The notes under the pieces: model-generated
Told to the model about the DNA's origin: nothing
What the model saw: only the letters and a program-made list of their open reading frames with translations
Databases searched by the model: none
Shown here: in pieces, positions 48,558-55,830 of the stretch
Layout of the letters: each line of letters opens with the position of its first letter
Position numbering within the stretch: the stretch's first letter is position 1
Made by a program: the position numbers and the translations under genes
Assembly (NCBI GenBank): GCA_020633435.1
Contig: JACKDP010000013.1
Coordinates: 33,288 to 97,287, forward strand
Direction: 5' to 3'
Source: Myxococcales bacterium
GTDB lineage: Bacteria > Myxococcota_A > Bradymonadia > UBA7976 > UBA1532
Length of the DNA: 64,000 nucleotides

Positions 48558-49657
48558 CCCTCGGCGACGCGCTCGCAGGCGTCCTGCGGGCCGATCCGCC
48601 GGGCGCCCGCCCCCGCCAGCCGCAGCAGGTCGAAGCGGCTGGCCTCGCCGAAGTCGGCGTTGGCGTCGGAGGCGTCGCGGTGCTGGCGCTCGACCCAGCA
48701 CAGCGCCCCCTGCTGACAGAGGCGCACCCGCGACCGGCCCTTCTCTTCGCGCCGCGCGCTCACCACGCGGGCCAGCTCGGGGGCGTGGTCGACGGGGGCG
48801 AGCGTGGCGGCGAACCAGGTGGCCTTGAGGACCTCGCGGCGCGTGCCCACGGCCGCGTCCACCGCGGCCATGAAGGCCGGGCGCTCGAAGGCCCACTCGT
48901 CGTGGCACCAGTCGTCGTCGGCCGCGAGGGCCGGACAGGGCGCCGCGTGCGTGCAGGGCGCGACGATGGACCAGCCGGCGGCCACCAGGCGGTCGCGCAG
49001 GGCCAGCGCTCGCCGCGACGCGTGCCGCTCCGCGGGCTCGACCACCAGCACCATGCCGCCGGGGGCCAGCGCCGCGGGCAGCTCCGCCACCAGCCGCGCG
49101 TCGGCCGCGGGCGGCAGCTCGTTGACGACGTTCATGAAGAGCGCCACGTCCACGGGCCCGGCCGCCGGCAGCCCCTGGGCCAGGTCATGGGTCGCCGCCG
49201 TCACCCCGTCGAGCCCCAGCGCCGCGGCCAGCGCCAGCGCGTCGGCGACGTTCCCCGGCACCGCGTCCGTGGCGTGGTGGCGCACCGTCCGCCCCCGGGC
49301 CTGCGCCCAGAGCCCCACCCCGGCGACGCCGGTGCCCGGCCCACCGCCTAGCTCCAGCACCCGCACCGACGCGGGGAGCCGCGCCGCCAGCCGATCCAGA
49401 ATCGGGAAGAGTTTCGGCAGGTTGGCGCAGAGGTAGTAGGTGGCGTAGGCCTCCCGCAGCGCGGCGTCGGCCAGGTAGCGGCGCCGCAGGAAGGCCGCCC
49501 GATCCGCCGTAAGCCCCGCCTTCAGCGCCACCACCCCGCGCGTGATGCGGGCCAGGCGGTCGGGGGCCGTCAGCGGGCCCCGGCGCTCGAGGGCCTGGAG
49601 CAGGGCGTCGGGGAGCGCGAGGGTCGGCCCCGCGCGGCGGCGATCTCGGCGTGCCAT
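48536..49657 (-). CDS. Rsm22-type SAM-dependent methyltransferase
   Basis: The 373-residue protein has the SAM-binding motif ELGGGPGTG (about residues 96-104) and a Cys-rich metal-binding-like segment, CTHAAPCPALAADDDWCHDE, which matches the C-x-P-x-C...DWCH pattern of Rsm22-family proteins. Rsm22 acts on the small ribosomal subunit in mitochondria and has bacterial relatives of unclear target. I start at ATG 49657 because AGGA lies 8 bases upstream; ATG 49666 is too close to it. Its 3' end overlaps the DUF4276 gene by 22 bases. Confidence 0.8.
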   Translation of the reverse strand: MARRDRRRAGPTLALPDALLQALERRGPLTAPDRLARITRGVVALKAGLTADRAAFLRRRYLADAALREAYATYYLCANLPKLFPILDRLAARLPASVRVLELGGGPGTGVAGVGLWAQARGRTVRHHATDAVPGNVADALALAAALGLDGVTAATHDLAQGLPAAGPVDVALFMNVVNELPPAADARLVAELPAALAPGGMVLVVEPAERHASRRALALRDRLVAAGWSIVAPCTHAAPCPALAADDDWCHDEWAFERPAFMAAVDAAVGTRREVLKATWFAATLAPVDHAPELARVVSARREEKGRSRVRLCQQGALCWVERQHRDASDANADFGEASRFDLLRLAGAGARRIGPQDACERVAEGQDGPPA

Positions 49658-49721
49658 GCTGCGCATCCTGGCCCGGAACCCGGGTTTGCGCTAGACATGC
49701 GGCGACCCGCAGGAGGACCTG

Positions 49722-50075
49722 ATGGCCGACCACCCTTCGCTCGCCGACGCGCACATCCCCGACTTCGAGGCCTTCTGGCCCTTCTACCTGCGCGAGCACC
49801 AGGATCCCGTGAACCGGGCCCTGCACGTCGCCGGCACCGGTACCGCCCTCGCCCTGCTGGCCACCGGCGCGGTGACGCTCAACCCGTTCCTCGTGGCGGC
49901 CGCGCCCGTGGCGGGCTACGGCTCGGCCTGGATCGGCCACTTCGTCATCGAGAAGAACCGGCCCGCCAGCTTCAAGTACCCGCTCTGGTCCCTGCGCGGC
50001 GACCTGCGGATGCTGCGCCTGACGGTCACCGGCAAGCTGCGCCCCCACCTCGACGCGGCCATGGCGCCCGCGTGA
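49722..50075 (+). CDS. DUF962/Mpo1-like small protein
   Basis: A 117-residue protein with FEAFWPFYLREH, VNRALHVAGTGTAL and WIGHFVIEKNRPASFKYP, which match the conserved H-x-x-G-T and HFxxEKNRPA patterns of the DUF962/Mpo1 family (yeast Mpo1 is a dioxygenase in fatty-acid alpha-oxidation). Two hydrophobic segments lie in the middle. AGGAGG precedes ATG 49722. Activity in bacteria is unproven. Confidence 0.85.
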   Translation: MADHPSLADAHIPDFEAFWPFYLREHQDPVNRALHVAGTGTALALLATGAVTLNPFLVAAAPVAGYGSAWIGHFVIEKNRPASFKYPLWSLRGDLRMLRLTVTGKLRPHLDAAMAPA

Positions 50076-50103
50076 CGCGCGCTCCCCTGGCCCACGGGCG
50101 GCC

Positions 50104-50385
50104 ATGACATGGGCGCTGGTCCTCGGGGCGGTGGCGGCGGCGGTGGTCGTCGGCCTGGGCCACGTCCGCCTGCTGCGCCGCCAGCAGGACGTGGAGGCGG
50201 CCGCCCGGCAGATCGCCATCCTCACGACGGAGCAGGCGGCGCTGCCACCGGGCCCGCCGCGCGACGCGGTGGCCGGCCGGCTGGCGGCGGTGCAGCGCAT
50301 CTACGCGAACGATCTGGCGCGGTACCAGGCCACGCCGGGCGCCCGCATCAACCGCTGGCGCCCGCCGACGCTGCCCCCCGCCTGA
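50104..50385 (+). CDS. Small single-pass membrane protein
   Basis: The 93-residue product has an N-terminal membrane helix (about 3-20), followed by a helical segment RRQQDVEAAARQIAIL and a Pro-rich end. A faint resemblance to the end of LemA proteins (AVQRIYANDLARYQ) is visible but not convincing. It ends 27 bases before the start chosen for the next gene. Confidence 0.5.
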   Translation: MTWALVLGAVAAAVVVGLGHVRLLRRQQDVEAAARQIAILTTEQAALPPGPPRDAVAGRLAAVQRIYANDLARYQATPGARINRWRPPTLPPA

Positions 50386-50411
50386 CGCCCCGGCACCTGC
50401 ACGCCGACGCG

Positions 50412-51887
50412 GTGCCCGGCGAGGTCCCCACCCTCCTCGCCCGGCGCGACGGCCTGCTCGCCGTCCACAAGCCCGCCGGCTGGCTGACGCACGCCGACGG
50501 CGCCACCGACCGCCCCGACGTGGTCGCCTTCCTGGGCGCCGGCCTCGGCGTGCACATGCGCCTCGACGTCGACACCACCGGCGTCCTCGTCTTCTCCACC
50601 GATCCCGCGGGCGCGCAGCGCCTGCAGGCCGCCCTGGAGGGCCGCGCCGCCCGCAAGCGCTACCTGGCCGTCGTCGAGGGGGCCCCGCCCGCCGACGAGG
50701 GCGTGCTGGAGGGCCCCGTGCCCCGCGCCCCGGGCCGCCCCGCCACCACCCGCTACCGCGTCCGCCGCCGCGGCGATGGCTGGACGCTGCTCGACGTCCG
50801 CCCCGAGACGGGCCGCACCCACCAGATCCGGGCGCACCTCGCGGCCGCCGGCTGCCCCCTGCGCGGGGACGGCGTCTACGGCGACCCCCTCGACCTGCGC
50901 GCCCCGCGCGTCCTCCTGCACTGCGCCCGCGTCGACCTGGGGGACGACCTGCGCTTCGAGGCCCCGCCCCCGGCCGACTTCGCCCGCTACCTGGGCCACC
51001 CGCCCGCCGCCACGCGGGCCGCCCTGCTGGCCGACGCCGGCACCACCTGCTACCGCCTGGTCCACGGCGCCGCCGATGGCTGGCCCGGCGTGGACGTCGA
51101 TCGCTACGGCGACTGGCTGCTCGTGCACCAGGCCGACGGCGCCCCGCTGCCCCCGCTCCCGCCGGCCCGTGGCGTCTATCTCCTTGAAACCCTTCAAGAT
51201 CGCAGCCATGGCGGCCAGCCCCTGCCCCGCCTCGTCCAGGGCGAGGCCGCCCCCGACTGGATCCCCGTGGCCGAGCACGGCACCCGCCTGCGCGCCACCC
51301 TCGGCGACCAGCTCTCGACGGGCCTCTTCCTCGACCAGCGCCCCCAGCGCGCCTGGCTCGCCCAGCACGCTGGCGGGCTGCGCGTCCTCAACACCTTCGC
51401 CCACGCCGGCGGCTTCAGCGTCGCCGCCGCCCGCGCCGGCGCGCAGACCGTCAGCCTCGACCTCTCCCCCGCCTGGCTCGCCCGCGTCCCGCTGCAGCTC
51501 GCCGACAACGGCCTCGACCCCGCCCCGCACGACTGCATCCACGGCGACGTCTTCGCCTGGCTCCCCCGCCTCGCCCGGCGCGGCGAGCGCTTCGACCTGA
51601 TCATCCTCGACCCGCCCAGCACCAGCACCGGCCCCCGCAAGAAGCGCTGGTCCGCCGCCCGCGACTACCCCGAGCTCGTCGCCCTCGCCCTCCCGCTCCT
51701 GCGCCCGGGCGGCTGCCTCTGGACGGTCACCAACCACCGCGCCACCCCCGCGCACCGCTTCGCCCGCAAGGTCGCGGAGGCGCTGCCCGAGGGCAGCACC
51801 CTGGAGCGCGCCTGCCCGCCCCCCGTCGACTACCCGGTGGACGGCCCGTTCCCGGTCAAGACGCTCTGGTGGCGCGTGCCGGGGTGA
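50412..51887 (+). CDS. Fused RluA-type pseudouridine synthase and RlmI-type methyltransferase
   Basis: The 491-residue product has an N-terminal RluA-type synthase (about 1-195) with VHKPAGW, the catalytic motif MRLDVDTTG (Asp of RLD) and GRTHQIRAHL. The second half (about 210-491) matches RlmI/RlmK-type 23S rRNA methyltransferases: WPGVDVDRYGDWLLVHQ, the SAM region VLNTFAHAGGFSVAAARAG and the catalytic-loop DPPS. No PUA domain is visible at the junction. GTG 50412 is the first start after the preceding gene; no ribosome binding site is clear, so the N-terminus is uncertain. Two rRNA modifications by one protein would be unusual. Confidence 0.85.
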   Translation: MPGEVPTLLARRDGLLAVHKPAGWLTHADGATDRPDVVAFLGAGLGVHMRLDVDTTGVLVFSTDPAGAQRLQAALEGRAARKRYLAVVEGAPPADEGVLEGPVPRAPGRPATTRYRVRRRGDGWTLLDVRPETGRTHQIRAHLAAAGCPLRGDGVYGDPLDLRAPRVLLHCARVDLGDDLRFEAPPPADFARYLGHPPAATRAALLADAGTTCYRLVHGAADGWPGVDVDRYGDWLLVHQADGAPLPPLPPARGVYLLETLQDRSHGGQPLPRLVQGEAAPDWIPVAEHGTRLRATLGDQLSTGLFLDQRPQRAWLAQHAGGLRVLNTFAHAGGFSVAAARAGAQTVSLDLSPAWLARVPLQLADNGLDPAPHDCIHGDVFAWLPRLARRGERFDLIILDPPSTSTGPRKKRWSAARDYPELVALALPLLRPGGCLWTVTNHRATPAHRFARKVAEALPEGSTLERACPPPVDYPVDGPFPVKTLWWRVPG

Positions 51888-51952
51888 GCGCGGCAGATCC
51901 TTCCGGCGCGCCGGCCGTCCAAGGTCCGTGCCTTCCCCCCTCGGAGTCCCCC

Positions 51953-52693
51953 ATGCGCGTCGTCGCCCTGCTCGCCGCCCTCCTGGCCCTGCCCGCCGTC
52001 GCCCACGCCCGCTGCGCCAGCGGCGGCCTCAGCCTCTGGCCCACACCCGGCGCGACCCTGGCGCCCCAGGGGTACCTGCTGCTGGAGGGCTTCGGCTCGG
52101 AGCGCAAGCAGGTCACCCACCTGGCGGATGGGCAGGCCTGGCTGGTGAACCGCCGCGGGCAGGCGGTGGCGCTGAAGGTGGCGGGGGTGCACAGCGGGTT
52201 CTTGAACGTCGCCCAGGCCGTGCTGGCGCCCGCGGAGCCGCTGGCGAAGGGGACGTGGCGGCTGGAGCTGGGCCCGGCCGGGGAGCATCGACCGCCCACG
52301 TTCTACCTCCCGGAGGGGCGCGGGCCGGCGAGCTACGAGGTCACCGGCGCGGCCGACGGCGCCGACATCCGCTGGACCGGCCAGCCCGTCGCCGACGCCG
52401 GCGACTGGGCCGAGCTCGGCTGCGGGCCCGCCATCCACACCCCCGTGAAGATCCCCGTCGAGGGCGCCGCCCTGGCCATCGTCACGCTGGTGCGCACCCA
52501 GGGCGGCGGCCGGTGGTGGTTCCCGGTGGAGGACGGCGCCATCCGCCTGGGCCATGGCATGTGCACCGGCCCCTTCGACGTGCGGGGCCCCGAGATGCAG
52601 ACGGCCCGCATCCGCCTCCTGCCCGCCGCGGGCGGCCCGCCGCTGGAGGAGAAGGTCGTCCGGTTCCCCGGCCTCGCTCCGCCGACCCGCTGA
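51953..52693 (+). CDS. Secreted protein of unknown function
   Basis: A 246-residue protein with a signal peptide (cleavage near VAHAR), starting at ATG 51953 after CGGAG. The mature protein has four conserved-looking Cys and a beta-rich pattern (LLLEGFGSERKQV, GTWRLELG, RWWFPVEDGAIRLG). Such secreted proteins of about 250 residues are common in Myxococcota but carry no name. It lies 65 bases after the fused rRNA-modification gene. Confidence 0.65.
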   Translation: MRVVALLAALLALPAVAHARCASGGLSLWPTPGATLAPQGYLLLEGFGSERKQVTHLADGQAWLVNRRGQAVALKVAGVHSGFLNVAQAVLAPAEPLAKGTWRLELGPAGEHRPPTFYLPEGRGPASYEVTGAADGADIRWTGQPVADAGDWAELGCGPAIHTPVKIPVEGAALAIVTLVRTQGGGRWWFPVEDGAIRLGHGMCTGPFDVRGPEMQTARIRLLPAAGGPPLEEKVVRFPGLAPPTR

Positions 52694-52734
52694 CCCGGAC
52701 CCCCCTCCCAGATTTTCGTGTAAATTCAGCCACC

Positions 52735-52750
52735 TGGCAAAGTACTGGCC
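52735..52750 (+). promoter_or_regulatory. Possible sigma-54-type promoter element
   Basis: TGGCAAAGTACTGGCC has GG and GC at the spacing of the -24/-12 elements of sigma-54 promoters (consensus TGGCAC-N5-TTGC), with one mismatch in the -12 part. A start site would fall about 57 bases before the ATG of the large Gly-rich lipoprotein. No sigma-54 activator site is evident. Confidence 0.3.
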
Positions 52751-52817
52751 CTGCCCATCCCTGATCACTAGCGTGCTCGCGATCAGCAGACGGAGCCGAG
52801 GCTCCCAGGGAGATGGC

Positions 52818-55712
52818 ATGCGGTACAAAGGCAGGGCGTGCGCCCATGGCCTCTTGGTGCTGGCGGCGGTGATGTTCGCCGGCTGTGATGAGGACGCCGG
52901 CTCGGGCGACACGACCGACGCGACGATGGCGGACGCGACGGGCGCTGGCGGCGGCGGCGGCCAGGGTGGCCAGGGCGGCCAGGGCGGCCAGGGCGGCGCG
53001 GGCGGCCAGGGTGGCGCTGGTGGCCAGGGTGGCGCTGGCGGCCAGGGCGGCGCCGGTGGCATGGGTGGCGCCGGTGGTGAAGGTGGCATGGGCGGCGCCG
53101 GTGGCGCTGGCGGGATGGGTGGCGCTGGTGGCATGGGCGGCGCCGGTGGCATGGGCGGCGAGGGCGGCATGGGAGGCGCCGGCGGCGAGCCCGGCGCCTG
53201 CGGCGGCGTGACGCTGCTCGACGCGCCCCTCGCCCCCGACGGCGACGACGCCTGGCACCTGGAGGGCGAGATCGCCCCGGGCCGCAGCCAGACCGCGGGC
53301 TCCTGCGCTGGGCTTGGCCCCGAGGTGGCCATCCCCTTCGTCGCCCCGGCGGTCGGCCTCTACACCTTCACGACCGTCGGCGGCCCCACGCGCCTCGACA
53401 CGGTGGTTTACCTGCGCGACACCTGCGACGCCGCCGACTCCGAGATCGCCTGCAACGACGATGAAGGCGGCCTGCAGAGCGGCCTGATGGCCGAGCTCGA
53501 CGCGGGCCAGGCCGTGCACGTCTTTGTCGACTCCTTCGGCCCCGCCGCGTCCGGCCCCTTCCGCCTGACCGTCCTGCGCGCCGACGGCGACGCCCCGCCC
53601 GTCCTGGCCCAGGGCGTGGCCCTGGAGGCGGACGGCCAGGTCAACGTGCGCGTGGAGGGCGTCGATCCCAACGGCGACGTCATCGACGTCCTCGCCGAGC
53701 AGCGCGCCGGCGGCCAGGTCGTCGATCCCGAGTTCCCCCTCGCCCTGCGCCAGCCCGTCTACGGGCAGCGCAGCTTCAGCGCCGCCCTGAGCCCGCTGCG
53801 CTCCATCCCGGGGGTCGACACGGTGCGCGTCCGCGCCCGTGACCACGCCGGCAACCTCTCGGATCCCATCGACATTCCGGTGGCGCCGCAGCCGGAGGCG
53901 GCGGAGGGCGAGGCCTGCGATCCCCTCGGCGTCGACAACCGCTGCGCCAACGGCACCTTCTGCCTCGACACCGGCGACGCCGCGACCTGCGCCTCCCCGA
54001 CGCCGCCCCGCATCACCGGCGGCCACGTCTGGCGCGACGACCGCGACCTGACGGCGGCCATCGAGGGCGAGGACGCCACCCGCGACACCTTCTCCGGCCG
54101 CGGCCTCTTCCTCGGGCCCGATGGCCCCATCGTGGCCACGGACGTCTTCTTCGCCCCGCTGGAAGACCCGTACGGCCAGGCCGAGTTCACCTTGCTCATC
54201 CGCGAGACGGGCCTCATCCCGGCCGACGCCACGGGCCTGCGGGTCTGGCTCAACGACGACCGCGGCCAGGAGAGCCCGCCCCGCGACTTCCCCCTGGAAG
54301 ACCTGCCCCAGCGCGGCCTGGGCGAGGGCTGCGATCCCCGCCGCGTCCGCGACGCCTGCGGCGAGCTGGCCGTCTGCGCCCCCGGCGCCATGCCGGCTTG
54401 CGCCGCCGTCGAGGCCCCCGCCATCACCGATGCCCGCTACGCCGTGAGCCCGGACGGCGCCGTCCTGGGCATCCGCATCAGCGGCACCGACGCCGACGGC
54501 GACGTCTTCGGCTTCGCCCTCCGGCTCCTCGATGACGAGGGCATCGACTTCATCAATGGCCCCAATCCCCCCCAGATCCTCGACTTCGCGACGCTCCTGC
54601 AGGCCGACGGCGCCTTCGAGGGCACCCTCGTCCTGGAGCTGCCGCCCGGCCTCCCGGCCATCGCCCGCGTCGAGGTCGCCGCGGTGGACGCCCTGGACCT
54701 GCGCTCGCCCCTGACCCCGGCCGAGCGGGCCGTGCCCGAGGTCCTCGCGGCCGGCGACGCCTGCGATCCCTTCGAGCTCTTCGACGCCTGCCCCGAGGCG
54801 ACCGCCTGCCTCGATCGCGCCCTCGGGGGCCGCTTCACCTGCGTGGCGGCCCACGCGCCCGTCCTGGTGAGCGCCCAGGCCTGGTACAACGCCGACGCCG
54901 AGGCCTTCGCCCTCCAGCTCGACGGCACCGACGCCGACGACGACGTCCGCGCGCTGCGCCTCCTCCTGCTCGACGTCGATGGCCAGGTCGTCCCCTGGGC
55001 CGGCCGCCTGGAGCCCACGGGCCTCGCCTTCGACGAGCTCCGCCAGGAGATGGGGGCCTTCGTCGGCACCCGCGGCAGCGGCGTGCCCAACCCGCTCGAC
55101 AACGTGGATCGCGTGCGCTTCTGGGTCGTCGACGCCGCCGGCCTGGAGAGCGCCCCCCTCGAGGTGGACATGCGGGCCCCCGACGTCGTCGAGCTGGGCG
55201 ACGTCTGTGATCTGCTGGGCGCCCGCAGCATCTGCGCCGAGGGCGTCTTCTGCGAGCCCCAGGACGCCGGCGGCGCCCGCTGCGCCGAGCCGGTGGCCGA
55301 GTGCGGCCCCGGCATCCTCACCGGCGTGATCAACGACCACCCCATCGCGGGTGGGGCCTTCGAGGCCGAGGGCGACACCAGCGACGCCCTCATCCAGCCC
55401 GGTGGGAGCTGCGGCGGCGGTGCGGGCCAGGACGTCTGGTCGTTCACCGCGCCCGCCGACGGGCTCTGGCGCGCCCGCACCACCGTGGAGGGCAACAACG
55501 ACGACACGGTCCTCTACGCCCGCAGCCTGTGCGGCGTGGCCGCGTCGGAGCTGGCCTGCAACGACGATGACGACGGCGTCGGCTACAACAGCGCCATCAC
55601 CTTCCCCCTGGACGCCGGCCAGACCGTCTACCTCTTCGTCGATGGCTACACCGGCTTCGGCGCCTCCTGGCAGGGCTCGTACGCCCTCACCGTCGAGCCC
55701 GCCCTGCCCTGA
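52818..55712 (+). CDS. Large Gly-rich surface lipoprotein with terminal PPC-like domains, paralogue 1
   Basis: The 964-residue lipoprotein (lipobox FAGC) has a GGAGGQ/GGAGGM linker (about residues 40-125), then a domain at about 133-255 with GLYTFTT, LDTVVYLRDTC and AGQAVHVFVDSF, resembling bacterial pre-peptidase C-terminal (PPC) domains. Long Cys-containing middle repeats (each starting near a GxACDP-type phrase) follow, then a closing PPC-like domain (about 835-960) with DVWSFTAPADGLW and AGQTVYLFVDGY. CAGGGAGA precedes the ATG. A cell-surface recognition or adhesion role is inferred. Confidence 0.8.
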   Translation: MRYKGRACAHGLLVLAAVMFAGCDEDAGSGDTTDATMADATGAGGGGGQGGQGGQGGQGGAGGQGGAGGQGGAGGQGGAGGMGGAGGEGGMGGAGGAGGMGGAGGMGGAGGMGGEGGMGGAGGEPGACGGVTLLDAPLAPDGDDAWHLEGEIAPGRSQTAGSCAGLGPEVAIPFVAPAVGLYTFTTVGGPTRLDTVVYLRDTCDAADSEIACNDDEGGLQSGLMAELDAGQAVHVFVDSFGPAASGPFRLTVLRADGDAPPVLAQGVALEADGQVNVRVEGVDPNGDVIDVLAEQRAGGQVVDPEFPLALRQPVYGQRSFSAALSPLRSIPGVDTVRVRARDHAGNLSDPIDIPVAPQPEAAEGEACDPLGVDNRCANGTFCLDTGDAATCASPTPPRITGGHVWRDDRDLTAAIEGEDATRDTFSGRGLFLGPDGPIVATDVFFAPLEDPYGQAEFTLLIRETGLIPADATGLRVWLNDDRGQESPPRDFPLEDLPQRGLGEGCDPRRVRDACGELAVCAPGAMPACAAVEAPAITDARYAVSPDGAVLGIRISGTDADGDVFGFALRLLDDEGIDFINGPNPPQILDFATLLQADGAFEGTLVLELPPGLPAIARVEVAAVDALDLRSPLTPAERAVPEVLAAGDACDPFELFDACPEATACLDRALGGRFTCVAAHAPVLVSAQAWYNADAEAFALQLDGTDADDDVRALRLLLLDVDGQVVPWAGRLEPTGLAFDELRQEMGAFVGTRGSGVPNPLDNVDRVRFWVVDAAGLESAPLEVDMRAPDVVELGDVCDLLGARSICAEGVFCEPQDAGGARCAEPVAECGPGILTGVINDHPIAGGAFEAEGDTSDALIQPGGSCGGGAGQDVWSFTAPADGLWRARTTVEGNNDDTVLYARSLCGVAASELACNDDDDGVGYNSAITFPLDAGQTVYLFVDGYTGFGASWQGSYALTVEPALP
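52943..53190 (+). repeat. GGAGGQ/GGAGGM coding repeat, paralogue 1
   Basis: About 250 bases of short GGC/GGT-based repeats of 9 and 18 bases encode GGQ and GGAGGx units. All units keep frame. The tract is shorter and less regular than in the second paralogue. Confidence 0.8.
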
Positions 55713-55830
55713 CGCGCCCGGCATCCGACCTCACCGTACATCCGCCCTGGTTCGAGCCGCCCCGTCTTTGTAGGGTACTGCCTTCGGAGTCGGCGGCGGC
55801 TCCGTTTGGACCAGGCTGGAGAGTCAAGAC

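Noticed and set aside
50104..50385. Calling this small membrane protein a LemA homologue.
   Set aside because: Only a short and faint similarity at the C-terminal helix is seen, and the conserved LemA N-terminal pattern is missing.
50109..50411. A longer N-terminus for the fused rRNA-modification protein.
   Set aside because: The upstream codons overlap the small membrane-protein gene and encode Gly/Arg/Pro-rich text without the RluA domain pattern.
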